Origin: Gibbula magus
Taxonomy: Eukaryota > Mollusca > Gastropoda > Trochida > Trochidae
NCBI GenBank assembly: GCA_936450465.1
Contig: OW388302.1
Span: 18,243,569-18,307,568 of the forward strand
Reading direction: 5' to 3'
Length of the DNA: 64,000 nt
Shown here: positions 41,046 through 54,400 of the stretch, piece after piece
Layout: every line of letters starts with the position of its first letter
Numbering within the stretch: position 1 is the first letter of the stretch
Translations under genes and position numbers: made by a program
The notes under the pieces: model-generated
What the model was told of the DNA's origin: nothing
Seen by the model: only the letters and a program-made list of their open reading frames with translations
The model's database searches: none

Positions 41046-42099
41046 TTAGGAATTTCCTTAACCAACAGAGATAGGAGAATGAAATATGTCCTGTTTTTTT
41101 TTGTTTTATGACGTCATACAGTAACGATGGATCAACGAAGAAGAATTCAAGAAGGGGTCATTATGTCGACAACATTTTGTATCAACATAATTTTCATACT
41201 TCACAGAATGTGACTTTATGTCCAAACATTCAAAAAGCCCTAGAAAGCTGAAATCATGCGTTCATACTCCTTAGACAAACATGATTATAAACTATGATAT
41301 GTTGTTAATTCCTTGTATCTTACATGAGATAAAGATTTATTTGAAAGAAACAACAATTGGCTTCATGAGCTAGCTCACCTAATCTTGATCTCATTGAGGT
41401 GTGTATATCATTATGACGTCATCATTAGATGACAATATTACGATGACAACAGATGACATTAGCAACCTTTTGAGGGGATAACATTGGTAAATGTGTTTCA
41501 TTATAAACTATATATGACATGTCACATTCCAAAGTTTATGAACTATGGCTTTCAAAGACTTGAAACAAGTTGATAATACCACGCAATGGACAATATTAAA
41601 TACTGATGAATTCCGGGACCAACCCAAATTAACAACCCCTGGCCTCCTTGGTTAGCATTGACAGGGCTGATATATTACAGTAGATATCACTTGATTTCAC
41701 ACCCGTAATATCTGATGTGCATAATAAAGTGTTAGGTTAAACAAAATTGAAATGTTTCTCGGGCATCGGCGCATCACCTATGTTGGTGCACGTGACATCT
41801 TTTCATAGTCATTTGAAAAAAGGAATTATGAATTTGCCACATCATTTTTGCTAAGCCCTCAAATTTATTTGTCCACCAAATATATTGGTCTGCAGGAACG
41901 GATGTTATTATTCTTCTACCACTTCCAGGCTACTATTGCTGGAAAATATGTACTCATCATTTTTTTCAACAAAAATAAAGAGAAAACCTACCGCCCTCGT
42001 CATTTTTTTAAAATTTGCGCAAGAAACATTAAACTTTTTTATGCAGCCTAAAAGATTTGTACTAGAAGCCCTGGGTGACCGGTGGTGATGATAATGAAT

Positions 42100-42345
42100 T
42101 AAGTGGTTTGTTTCTTTCAGACCTGTACATATACGTGTGTATGGGTGACTCGTGATGATAATGAATTAATTCGTTGTTTCTTTCAGACCTTTACATATAT
42201 GTGTGTATGGGTGACTCGTGATGATAATGAATTAATTCGTTGTTTCTTTCAGACCTGTACATATATGTGTGTATGGGTGACTCGTGATGATAAAGGATTA
42301 ATTCGTTGTTTCTTTCAGACCTGTACATATATGTGTGTATGGGTG
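42100..42345 (+). repeat. tandem array of exon 7 acceptors in copy 2 (66-bp unit)
   Basis: Acceptors 'tttctttcag' followed by 'acctgtacatat' place exon-like starts at 42121, 42187, 42253 and 42319, exactly 66 bases apart. The last leads into the real exon. In the gene's frame each upstream unit reads DLYIY(V/M)CMGDS and then TGA. Confidence 0.9.
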
Positions 42346-42475
42346 ACCACCACCTAGTGAGATACAACCACAGCGACGACCTGGAGACAACCAAGGCAGT
42401 CACATACAACGTTAAATGTGATGATATCTTCTGGTGCCAGGGCCACCTTATATCTCGATATCGGAAGAATCACAG
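42319..42475 (+). pseudogene. copy 2 exon 7
   Basis: 157 bases, phase 1 to 2. It reads CMGDHHLVRYNHSDDLETTK, NVKCDDIFWCQGHLISRY. It is closer to copy 3 than to copy 1. Donor CACAG|gtaagt. Confidence 0.7.
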
Positions 42476-42587
42476 GTAAGTAATATACACCAATTGTCCT
42501 TAAATAATGGTAGCTCTTGTATGATAGACCTACTCTTCTTGGGGGTTTAAAGACTTCATTAGGCTAAATTCAAATTTGAAATTATTG

Positions 42588-42890
42588 TTTTAATCTGATC
42601 ATGAAACCTTCTGTTGTAACCAATGTTAAAAAACCATTTGTGTTGTGACCAACCATTCTGATACAAAGCATTTGTGTTGTAACCAAGGACTGTGGTAACA
42701 AAGCATTTGTCTTGTAACCAATGAATCTAGTAACAAAGCATTTGTCTTGTAACCAATGAATCTGGTAACAAAGCATTTGTCTTTTAACCAGTGAATCTGG
42801 TAACAAAACAATTGTCTTGTAACCAAGGACTGTGGTAACGAAGCATTTGTGGTGTAACCACTGATTCTGGTAACAAAGTATTTATGTTGT
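42588..42890. repeat. ~38-bp repeat in intron 7 of copy 2
   Basis: About eight units of 'ttgtaaccaatgaatctggt' plus 'aacaaagcatttgtc'. Diverged units stand at the same place in copy 3 (55385-55570), and one at about 30000 in copy 1. Confidence 0.85.
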
Positions 42891-42963
42891 ATCAAATGAA
42901 AGAACAGTTTTGAATCGTATATCTGTTTGATCAAATATCACTTGTGTTGTTTGTTTGTTACAG

Positions 42964-43069
42964 AACGGCAGTGCTGGAAAATGTACTGTCACAAAATCAG
43001 TCCCTCCTGTTGCTAACTGTTCCAAAAGGAAATTCGCGTACCTCAGTTCTGCCTATAAAGAGTCTCTAA
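42964..43069 (+). pseudogene. copy 2 exon 8
   Basis: 106 bases from 'tttgttacag' to TAA at 43067-43069. It reads TVPKGNSRTSVLPIKSL. Length and stop position match copy 1. Confidence 0.66.
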
Positions 43070-44145
43070 TCAAGTTGTAACCGGGAGAGTCCTTTGTCAT
43101 ACTTTACCTTCGATAAAGAAAACTATTCATAGTTAGTCGTTTGGTAGATTATATGAAGATAATGATGATGCATTTAAATATATCGACGTTTAAAAAAGTT
43201 GATCCTCCTTGGTTACTTCTTGTACTTCTTTGTGTAAAGTAATTAAAGTGACTGTGTTATGTTGGCAATGCAAATGTTTATGCATGCCAGGCCAATATTT
43301 CTTTAAAAATCTAATCTTTAGTCTAATATTAGCAATAATTTTCACATAATTTTCATATCTTTGTATATTGCATAAAATGTAATCGATCGATTAAGATTAA
43401 CTAAACTAAAAATGTTTAAGTTATATTTGAAATAAGTAAGCTTTTCTTGAATGCGTTTTTGATTTAGCCATAATAGGAGATTTAAATAATCATGAATTGG
43501 CATTAAGAAGTGCAGTCAACCAATCAAAATGCAAGTTCTATTTAGAAAACGGATGGATTACCACGAGACGATTACTCAGCGTTCTCTGCATCTCTACAAC
43601 AGTTGCAAACGAGTTCCATTATGATTTTCAATGCCTTTATTTCCGATAGAATAATAAATCCTTTTCTACAATGGCCAATTACTGTAAAGATGGAGAACCT
43701 TCTGTCAAATCGAACCAATATATTCAGGAAATTAGCAAACAAGTAAATAAGAATATATATTAAAACATTTTGCAACAATAATATAATGCATTTTGCTATT
43801 TCAAACAATTTACATTAATGATATTTATGTATGTCTATTATTAATTATATGCCTATATTTCTGCGTACATCCTTGTCATTTGCTATACATTATATTTATT
43901 TATGTGAATTATATTTATTTGTATCATGTACTACCCTTGTTGGCGTTTTGGGAAATAAATGATGATGATGGTGATGATGATGCATGTCGGTTTGTAGTGA
44001 AATTGATGAAAAACGGATAAAAAACCCATTAAAAGTACGGTCAAGGCAAATGATCAAAGTGTGCGACCTTTAAAGGAATATCTGATTCAGTGAAAGAAAA
44101 GGGTTAGAATTATCTTTTCAGAGAGTTTGATCACAGGCGTCAGAA

Positions 44146-44393
44146 CCTAGATGTATACATATACATATAGCTACCTACCTATAAAACATGTGAAGAAGGC
44201 GAGAAACTGTCGGCCATCTTGGATCCTGCCATAGGACCGGGAATTGTTTACTGGTTCAAATACGCTTTGTAATATTCGTAGACTGATCAAATTCCCATTT
44301 CCAATCATCTGGCAGGATCCAAAATTGCGGACAGTCTCTCACCTTCTTTATATATTATAAACGTAGGTAGATATATGTATATATGTATCTAGG
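44146..44393. mobile_element. 248-bp palindromic MITE-like element
   Basis: Arms starting 'cctagatgtatacatat' and ending at 44393 with the complement extend inward about 85 bases each, including 'gtaggta', 'gaaggcgagaaactgtc' and 'tggatcctgcca', with moderate mismatches. Confidence 0.7.
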
Positions 44394-44404
44394 GTCAAGC
44401 GCAA

Positions 44405-44645
44405 ATATTTGTTTGATGAAGCTACTGTGATCTAGTCTGACAGAACAGAACTTTATTTCGCTCAAGGCTATGTAGATGGACATAGCACATTTAGGGTTTA
44501 ACAGTAGATCGTTTAAGCATAGAGCAAAAAACATAGGAGATAAGTTTTCACCTTGTCTCACGCCTTTGCTGCATGGAAAGTATTCAGTGTTTATGTTGTT
44601 GCTGGATACAGTTGCTTTAACGAACACCTATCTAACGTAGATCAT
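44405..44645 (-). pseudogene. LINE reverse-transcriptase fragment
   Basis: On the - strand it reads TEYFPCSKGVRQGENLSPMF, then FALCLNDLLL. GVRQGxxLSPxxF is the conserved palm-domain block of non-LTR reverse transcriptases. It is cut at both ends and directly abuts the palindromic element. Confidence 0.78.
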
Positions 44646-45143
44646 GTAGATAAAAACATATTCATGTACATTAAGGAGAACAGAGAGCAATAGAACAAAA
44701 TTATGTTATAAACAAACGTTATCATTATTGCATCATAAATGATGATTGCACGTTTAATATATGGGGAGGCACTGTAACGATAGGTATAAACAATTTTGCG
44801 AACTTATCTGCCCTGTAATGTTGTCAAGTTAGATAACAGAAAGCTTCCATGATTGTCAAAGATCAAGATTTCAGCTTAGGTTAGATTAATTGCTTAATGT
44901 CAGTTTAAAATACATATCCTCTCTGTCATATGTTTGTAAAATTATTCATGGCATATTTCAAAGTTTCTAAAAAATCTAGTACCAAAGAAACTTTTTCAAT
45001 TTGGAGTTTTCAGAGGTAATCCACTTGGATCCCACATTTTTCTGGTGAAACTATATGTTCCTGGAGCTACTATACAGAAGTTAAAAAGTATAACTAATGA
45101 CAATTATTGCATATATTTTAGCATCTCAGTTAATCTCCCTGTT

Positions 45144-45187
45144 AGGAACAAGTATCTATTTTATCCTTTGTCAGGCAGTCGAGTAAC
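45144..45187 (+). promoter_or_regulatory. conserved block upstream of copy 3
   Basis: 'aggaacaagtatctatttta' to 'gagtaac' matches 33561-33605 and ends the same 56 bases before the ATG. A promoter is the likely explanation but is unproven. Confidence 0.35.
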
Positions 45188-45242
45188 GTGTTCTGTAAAG
45201 TTTGTTCTTGTAATTACTTTACTGTGTTCATATTTCTCCAAG

Positions 45243-45446
45243 ATGTTAACGAATTTAATACTGGGGGTGTTTGATGTATGTCTGATAAATGTTCATCTTT
45301 CTCTGCGTTTACCGAACCGTCTTGGAATACAGCTCTGCAAACAGAGGTGTACACGGAGTGGGTTTTGTAACTTCTTTAAGTTCAATGAGACAACCCTGCA
45401 ATGCACTTTGAACAAGTTACAATCCCAAGGCAGCATGAAACCAAAG
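45243..45446 (+). CDS. copy 3 exon 1
   Basis: 204 bases, leader MLTNLILGVFDVCLINVHLS, then LCKQRC, SGFCNFFKFNETT and LQC. The reading frame runs on into the intron; the donor CAAAG|gtaaat matches the other copies. Confidence 0.7.
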
Positions 45447-48400
45447 GTAAATATATTAAGTTGTGGACAAGAAAGTGTACAAAGAGTTTTATCACACTCA
45501 AAGGAGAAGATTACTGGGGGAAAACATGTTTAATTTCAATAATTCAGTTAAAACTTATAATAATCTAAAATTATTACTTAATATTATCAATTCTATTCTA
45601 AACCAAGTCGAGAGTACCGTTTGAATGAATATATTCAGCATGATGTAATTCATAATGTTATTGTTAAGGTAATATTTAGGTACTGTCAAGATGTCTTTAC
45701 AGAACTATAAATACTTTTATCTGAACTCGCACATCCTCCGTGGTCTGGTGGTCAATGCATGGAGGCATGTACTGCGATGGCACCGCGACTGAGTGCTATA
45801 CGGTTTTATCTCACAGTATGTTTCAAACTAGGGATAATAAGATGGATCTGTTGTTTTGAAAACATGCAACGTCAGTAAGTGCTAAATTCCTATTGTTATG
45901 GGCATGTATTCTTTTTAAATTGTTATCAAATAACTAAGTTGAGATGGTTTGGGATCACAAACGTGTTTGCAAAGTAAAGCAGGATATGGACTCAGTCTCT
46001 GTAACTAGCTGCTACATTCAGGAAGCCACATGTCCGATGTTTTCAATGTCCATCTCATGTCATCTAACTTTCAAAACCTAGTTTTAGTATGCATTGGACT
46101 GTAAGGAAGGGGCTGGAATGCTATATCTATTGGATGTTTCTACATTATTGTCTGATTGAATTTAAGTGTTAAATTTTAATATCTTTTGTTGAGTATTTTA
46201 TTCAATATACAATTGAATGGTATAATACTTGTTTGTTCTCATTTGTTTGTTTGGGTTCCCCTGGTGAATTTACTAATCATAACTCTAGCCAAAGAATAAA
46301 CAGAACGCAAAACAGAAACGACGCTCCCATAATTTAGTTTTTTCCCATTCGTTAAAACTGGATGAATGAAACTTTCAACGTTTTTGCGATGATCACATGG
46401 ATATGAACACCCAGTCCCTTTAGTGAGGGACATGTCCATTTCATGTCCTCTAGCTTCAAGAACTAGTTTTTGCTATAAATAGGACTGTAAGGAAAGTTTT
46501 GGATTCTACCTTTATGGCAGGTTAACTTTGATTTATTCATCTATCCGTTTGAAATTATATTTCAGAATGGTGTCCTTCAATATTATACATCACATCAAAA
46601 CCAATATACATTTTATTTAAATAAGCCATAAAATTCCATCGGGCATTAAAAAAATATTATTTTTCAAAGCTTAAGATATTAGCATATTAGCATATTAGCA
46701 AACTGAGGCATTGCCTAGCACAGCAAATTGATAACAAAAAATCGCTTGACATTTGTTTGTGAAATTGCTTTAGATAAATTGCTAAAAGTGCCCCAGTTTT
46801 CATGCTCATCCCGGGGTGCATCAGATCGCCCAAGAATTATAACTTGAAGATGTAAGTTATCAATGGGTTGCCTATGGAAAGAACTGTGTTGAGGTTGGTT
46901 TTATTTCTCCAACAGTTTATTGCCCATGAGAATGTTTGATATGTTCACGTGGTTCTTACATGGGGTAGATATTAAAGAAATAGAAGACGATGTGGCGTGC
47001 TTTATCGTTGAATAAAACATAGCAGGGAGCATAAAACACAACGAGTCTTCTATTCCTTATATGAGATGCCCTTAAATAGTTACTCGCTTTTCTATAAAAA
47101 CCGCGGAGATATAATGTTGTTTTCATAAACTATATTTTGAAAATATTAATGCCCCCATCGTAGAACACATTCTCTAGCATTGGACAATCAAAGTGACGTA
47201 AAATATGATTTCATTTGCTTAGCGACGCTCTAACTGTCGTCTAAAATCACGAGCATGTTTTATTGTCTCATAAAGCACGCTGTCGGTCCCATTGACCGCT
47301 TGTGTTTTATTGCCGTAGGTATCTTATATTTATAGATACAAAATATATATTTTAAAATTTTAATTAATTATTCATACAATAACTTTGTTTTATATTCTTA
47401 AGCAGCGGATCCGTGCCCCATGTCAAGAGACGAAGATACGAGTTCAGACGAAATGCAAGGACTGCTTGTATTGTTGGTGGGTATATAATCTGGGCTGTGT
47501 AGAAATATTTAATCTCTCTTGGTGTCTTCAAAAGTCCCAATGACATCGTTATACGTGGAAAGCGGACAGTCATGTTTTGAGGCGTCTAAAGTTCAATGTT
47601 ACAGTGTGAAGGAACTATTAGCAGATGGGATTATATAAGCAACAGTCTAAGGAACTATTAGCAGATGGGATTATGTAAGCTACATTCAAGGGAACTATTA
47701 GCAGATGGGATTATGTAAGCAACATTCTAAGGAACTATTAGCAGATGGGATTATGTAAGGAACATTCTCATTGGAGTAAATTATTAGCAACTGAGAGTAT
47801 GCCAGGAAATTCTGATTGGACTATTAGCAGATGACAGTGTGTAAGGAACATTCTGATTGTACTATTAGCTATGGAATTATGATTATAAGCTTTTTTTAGT
47901 ATTGTCAATGCGTCGAATGACAGTTAAGCTTACTGAACAACAATTACGTTTCAAGAATGTTATGGAAAGGCATTATTTGGGTAATAGAAGTCCTGTAACG
48001 TAATCTGTTAGTCACATTTTGTAATTGGCTCTGACCAACTCCATTACAGTGTGGTAGACCGAATCACTGGTCTGAGTCGATGGTTCCATTTGACTCTTCT
48101 AAAATCTGCTGTGCAATTGTGTAACATGACACATCTCTTTTGACCTACGCTCTTCAAATCACGGAACTGATTGGGAACTCGGAAAATAGATGAACTGAGT
48201 TTATCACTTGAATATAGCGGTTTTGGGCTGTTAAGAGAAGCTGTCCATTAAGTTAAGCGAATCATGAACTTCCGTTTTAGAACTCTTTTTATTGATTCAG
48301 GAGTATTATTGAGCAATTTATAAAACTTATTTACCGTCTCTTAAGATCACTTATTTTCAGTAGGAACGGCATGCACACTGCCTTAAGGTAAATTAATTCT

Positions 48401-51400
48401 GAAATTCAAGAGGTCGGTAAATAATACTCTGCAGTACTCTTCAGTACTCCTCAGTACTCCTCAGTTTTTTCAATACTCCTCATTACTCCCAAGTACTCCT
48501 CAGTTTTGTTCAATACTCCTCAGTACTCCTCAGTACTCCTCAGTACTCTTCAGTACTCCTCAGTACTCCTCAGTACTCATCAGTACTCCTCAGTACTCAT
48601 CAGTACTCTGTACTCCTCAGTACTCCTCAGTACTCTGCAGTACACCTCAGTACTCCTCAGTATTCTTCAGTTCTCCTCAGTACTCCTAAGTACTCCTCAG
48701 TACTCCTCAGTACTCCTCAGTACTCCTCAGTACTCCTCAGTACTCCTCAGTACTCCTCAGTACTCCTCAGTACTCCTCAGTACTCTTCAGTACTATTCAG
48801 TACTCCTAAGTACTCCTCAGTACTCCTCAGTACTCTCTAGTTCTCCTCAGTACTCCTCAGTACTCCTCAGTACTCCTCAGTACTCCTCAGTACTCCTCAG
48901 TACTCCCCAGTACTTGGACCCTGCTGGAAGGTCACCGTTCAAAGATCCTGGGTATGGTCATTCAACGAGCTTCGACTATTTTTCGTTCAGCGCAAAGTGT
49001 TGTGCCATTTTTTTAAACAGATAGGTTGAATCAACGTTTTTTCTTTAAATTTTAATTACAGGCACCAAGCTTTATATTCATGATGAAAAAATCATGAAAA
49101 AACTCATGATATACTCAACATGCTATATGGAAATTAGAAAGATCTCATCTAAAAGATGAAGTCATGAAAGGTGGATCCGTTTTCACTTTGATTAAATGAA
49201 AGAGCTGACGACATGAAATTTGAAAAGTCCTTGATAAGTATTACGCATGACAAACGATTGCACAGACACACACGAAGTAAGAGAAGTTAGATATGTCAGC
49301 CTGCCGGCCGTGGCTCGCATTTGATTTGCATCACGATATGTTATGCCCACTTCATTACTTTTAGTGATCATGTACTATGACAAAACCACTCTCTTCACCA
49401 TTGTTCGACTACAAAGACCGTCACTGAAGTTACTTGACACGAGAAATCAATCATTGAAACTCCAGTGGGTCGGGTATGACCCGGGCTCGAAAACATACAT
49501 CTTTATCAACAAGAAACAAAATAAAGTAGGAAACTTAACAATAGACGACAAAGTACATCTCCACAGCATGTACGACGTTGAGCTCCCTGACAGGTAACGC
49601 TTTAAGCATCTTGTATTTAGAACACTCTTTCAAACCCAAAAATGTGCCTCGTACAAGTATATCTCCATAAACTACCAGTCAATAAAATATAATTTAGATA
49701 GAGCAACATTGAATCTGGCCTGATTAGAAGACAGATGAGTAACTGTGAACTTTCAAATCACGATATTCATTGCCTGAGGAAATACATTCTATATATAACA
49801 ATGAGTATCCACGCTTGGCAATACAAGGCCAAACTAATCAGGGGATTGGGTCATATACCCTGATGTAATGAAGATTATATAAGATACATTTGAATTAAGT
49901 TGTCTGGATAAGTTTTCAGGTTGACAATTCTGTAGATCAAAATGACCATTTCTGGGTTAAGACACAATTTCAACTAGATATATAGACTACGAAAATAAAC
50001 AGGGAATTGAAGGAACAAACTGCTAGTTAAAATACCCTGATTGAACAGTGTGAACTTGATTCAATGAAGATGATAAAAGTAAAATTTGATAACAGGAATT
50101 TGATAAAAAGAATTACATTGTCTGGATAAGTTTTCAGTTGACAATTCTGTAGATCGAAATTACCATTCCAGGATTAAGATATATTTTAAACTAGATACAT
50201 GTAGTGGATATAACTATCTTAGTGTTAGAACGAACTCTATTTTCCAGGTATAAACGACTGGAACTTGTCGAATCCGACCTCAGAGTTGGCTTTGTTTTTA
50301 TCAAGAAAACCTACTCCTATATATACAGGACCACCTTTCCACCTACCACACTACACCAACTTAGAGCAGGGGGTTACTTCTGTCTTCATCGCAGTGTCAA
50401 GTGAGCAGATTTGTTGTTCAATGTTGGGTGATTTCACTTTCTTAATGCATGCCACGAAAAGCATTTTATTGGCGCTTAAGAAGATAATATATTACGAACA
50501 TCCTACCTTAGTGATCAAAAGTTAAATAAATTCAATTCACTTTCAAGAAAGGAACTCGTCTTAATAATGAGCGCTATTGACAGTCTCCACTGTGATGTTT
50601 ATTTCCAACCTCCTAAATCATATGGAAAGCATGCTATTCCGAATAAAATTCTAAACCTTTTTTTCCTAACCCTGAATAGTGATGGAGATGTCTGAACATT
50701 GCACACTTAAGTCACCAAAGCAACTTATAGCTCTAATCTTGAGAGGCTTTTCATTTAATCTGATAGCAGACATCAATGTATGTATATGCCCTTCAAGTTC
50801 CCCAACCTAAGTATCAAATTTAAGAAATCTGTTTGAAGTCCCTACATATCTATAAGCAGGATGATATATAAGCTATTAGTTAAGCATAGTTGAGGTAAGG
50901 TGATGTTACTTTTTATCCCACTGGTAAGTAATACCGTGGGATATAACCGTCTCCCTGTCTATATGTCTGTCCGTCTGTCTGTCGTAATCATTTAATTTCT
51001 GGAGCATATCTTGAAAATCGTTTATGATATATTTCTGAAAGTTCTCATGGGTATTACCAACTAACTGAATTCCCTTTTTAATATTTTCAGATCTCTGAAA
51101 TTGTTTTCATTCCCATAAAAACGGGTTAGATTTGGACTTGTTCAGGGATAGGTTCGTTTCCGGAGCTGAATTCCAAAACCGCTCATCATATCTTCCTGAA
51201 GCCCCCCTGAAGTGATACATTGAAGACAAGTATCTTATCAAAGATCTGTTTTACAAATTAGGTGGGACCGGTGGGAGATGTCATCTTCTGATAACTTGTT
51301 ATCCAATGCAGTTTTCCAGAATAATCAATAATACCGAAGCTGGCATCATTGTATCCTCGGTTACCCAGGGTTTATATATGCTCCGTTACTCTCCACTATA

Positions 51401-54400
51401 TCACTCATGGGAAATTTCATCAGAGAAATCTGTACTCAAATTACCCGCCCTTGGCCGGCGTAAGCCAATCAAACAGCTACGCACCTTGGACCTGCGAGCC
51501 AATGACAATTCATATCACTTCGTTGCAAATCATGTGAGGTAATTTTGTTAGCCATCCGTCATCAGTTATCTCCCTTGACCATTTCCGTCTTATCGTATTG
51601 AGTATTGTCTTTGGTTTCTGACTTCGTCACACCAGCCAAGTGCGGGTAATTTTAGTACAGATTTCGCTGACAGAGTTTCCCATGGGTGATATAGTTGAGA
51701 GAAACGGAGCATATATAAAACCCTGGGTAACCAAGGATGGCATCATTGAGGGAGAAAGCTTACAACACCATCTTGGCAATGTGTTTTAAATAATGGAACC
51801 TGCAAGTGTCCTACTGTGCGTAGACATAATTATGTAAAGAAGCCACAATTTTAGAATACAGTTTATTCAATTTCTAGCATGACTATACAATTGTTACAAG
51901 GCACATGTTGCGGCAGTACCTTGTAGCTTCCAGAGTTCCATCCACGGACTAAATAAATGTATAATGTTTCAGACGACTCTACTACTACCATGATCTCCCC
52001 TACGGGATATTCAGCGTCAATTACTATGGAGAAGATGTGAAGGACCACCTTGTGCGGAAAATTAAAGATTTCGTTGTGACTGGTACGTACGATACAAACA
52101 TAGTTAATGTACCTTATATGCTATAGTAAATTTATACAAATGCAGGTTAACTATTTTGGTGGCACGTGGTCCTATGCATTGCTCAGATGACCACTATCAG
52201 TGAAGTTTAGCAACAATGAGCACGGCTCGACATATGGATGAGCTGCTTCATAGCCGGATCTGAGAGTTTGAAGGGGTGATTAGCTTTCCCCACTAAGATA
52301 GTGGGTGACCTATAACGTTGCCTTGGGCAAGTACATTTATCCAATGTCTTACTTTGTTCATCAGGCAATACAAGTGAGTACCTGGTACAGACGTGTTGAA
52401 TAAGCTCCTTAATTGGCAACAAAACTTTCTTCCAAAAGTATATACACCACCAATTTGAAAAGAAACGAAAGAACAAAATGACCATTTAAAAATATGTTTA
52501 ATATTTCTCAGAGTATTCATTCATGTTTAATGTGAATGTAAACAGATTTCATGAATAACAAACGTAATAAAATTAAATTGACAAAAAGGCACTGGGATCT
52601 AAAAACGTCACTTAACAATTGACGTCAATTACGTTCATGTGCTCTGACGAAGTAGAATTTGTCATCGACTAAAAAGGGACAAGTGATCAGCCTCGGAATA
52701 CCGAACATAATAGCTTGTGCCCTATTGTATCGAGATATTGTGTCAGTGTGTAGTCTTAACAAGCGTCCATTTCCTCACAACTATAGTAAGATTCTTGTCA
52801 AAGTCGTCTGGTTGAGCAAAAAACATCATCAGACGTTGATCTACCTTCATCTGCTGAGGATATCATTATTGCTGAAACTCAGAATTGAATAGAAACAACA
52901 TTTGGTTTCTTGAGGACATCTCATCTGGACTTGATTTCATTGAGGAGATATCAGTGTTACGTCATCAATTGGATGACAAAATTATTTTATGATATTGGAA
53001 ACAGAGGTTAGGTGGAAACTATGTACGAGGGGCGTTCAATAAGTGTTGCAAGCGGGGCATTGGTGTTTACATAAACAGTGTCAGCTTATAGCAGGTGTTA
53101 CTATAGTCAAAACATAACATTGACACATGTCAAAACAATTTCTAGACATAACAATTATTTAGATATAATAGCTGCGCTGACCTAGGGGTCTCCATAATCA
53201 TGGATTCTCTCAAACATGAACAACGCGCTGTGATCAAGTTCCTTACTAAAGAGGGATGCAAAGCTACAGAAATACATAATCGTATGTGTAATGTGATGGG
53301 TAAGGATGCTCCTAACTTTTCAACAGTTTGTCGCTGGTCTCTTCAGTTCAAGCGGGGCAGGGAGTCCTTAGACGATGACCCACGGTCAGGCAGGCCATCT
53401 GAAGTCACCCGACCGGAAGTTATTGCCGCTATCGAAAGACGAATTTTAGCTGACCGCCGTGTTAAAGTTTCTGAACTGTCTTTGGAATTCCAGATATCAG
53501 TTGGAAGTGTTGAAAAAATAATTCATGACCATCTTGGTATGTCCAAGGTATCTGCAAGATGGGTACCCAGAAACCTCACAGCACAAGATCGCCAGAAAAG
53601 AACTGAAAGTTACATGGAGAACCTGGATCGGTTTAATGTGGATGAAGCCAGGTTTTTGTCTCGTCTGGTGACAGGTGACGAAACGTGGATCCACCACTGG
53701 GACCCGGAAACTAAACTGGAATCCAAGCAATGGAAGCACCCGAGTTCACCGCCTCCCCTGAAGTTTCGCACTCAACCATCAGCTGGCAAGGTTATGGCGA
53801 CAATCTTTTGGGATGCAAAAGGCATATTATTAATTGATTACTTGCCAACATAAACTACAATGAATGGTCAATATTATGCCAACCTAATGCAAGAATTGCG
53901 AAAGACAATTCGACAGAAACGCCGTGGAATGTTGACACGTGGTGTTCTGATTTTGCATGACAACGCTCCAGTCCACAAGTCAAGAGTTGCACAGGCCACT
54001 ATACGTGATTGTGGATTCGAACAGTTAAACCACCCACCCTACAGCCCAGACCTAGCCCCCAGTGACTACTTCCTGTTCAGAAACCTGAAATCCGCCCTAC
54101 GTGGAAGGCACTTCCGGGATGACGAAGACGTCAAAGCTGCCACAGAGGCGTGGTTAGGGGGGCAAACGGAAGACTTCTACAAAGCGGCATCAAAAGTCTT
54201 AAAGAGAAATGGAATAAGTGTATTGAGGTGAAGGGTAAATATATTGAAAAATAAAAGTAAAAAATTGACGACGCGAGTTGGTTTTATATTGAAGTTGCAA
54301 CACTTATTGAACGCCCCTCGTATTACATATCATATATATTCAAACATTTATGAATTACGGTTTTTTCACACTTCAAATAAGTTAATATTGTTGATATCAC

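Larger units (their letters stand above)
33661..43069 (+). pseudogene. copy 2 of the secreted PAN-like family, interrupted by Tc1
   Basis: All eight exons are present: 33661-33769 plus 35413-35507 (exon 1 split by a Tc1), 36621-36693, 38267-38383, 38720-38947, 39422-39556, 40399-40505, 42319-42475 and 42964-43069. Without the transposon exon 1 is 204 bases, as in the other copies. Exon 4 ends at GACAG|gtacag in phase 1 instead of 2, so exons 5-8 are out of frame; the total of 1127 bases is not divisible by three. Exon 5 lacks 21 bases in frame. No other stops are seen in the exons and all splice borders are kept, so loss of function looks recent. A truncated product or an alternative junction cannot be excluded. 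Confidence 0.72.
43070..45242. other. intergenic region between copies 2 and 3
   Basis: It holds the palindromic element at 44146, the reverse-transcriptase fragment at 44405, and the upstream block of copy 3. Nothing else is visible in 43100-44100 or 44650-45140. Confidence 0.5.

Noticed and set aside
42103..42357. 84-residue repeated frame (CTYTCVWVTRDD)
   Set aside because: It is in a different frame from exon 7 and arises because the 66-bp unit is a multiple of three. Conserved splice borders and the paralogues support the other frame.
48506..49024. 172-residue frame LSTPQYSSVL
   Set aside because: Translation of a 10-bp satellite that drifts through all frames.
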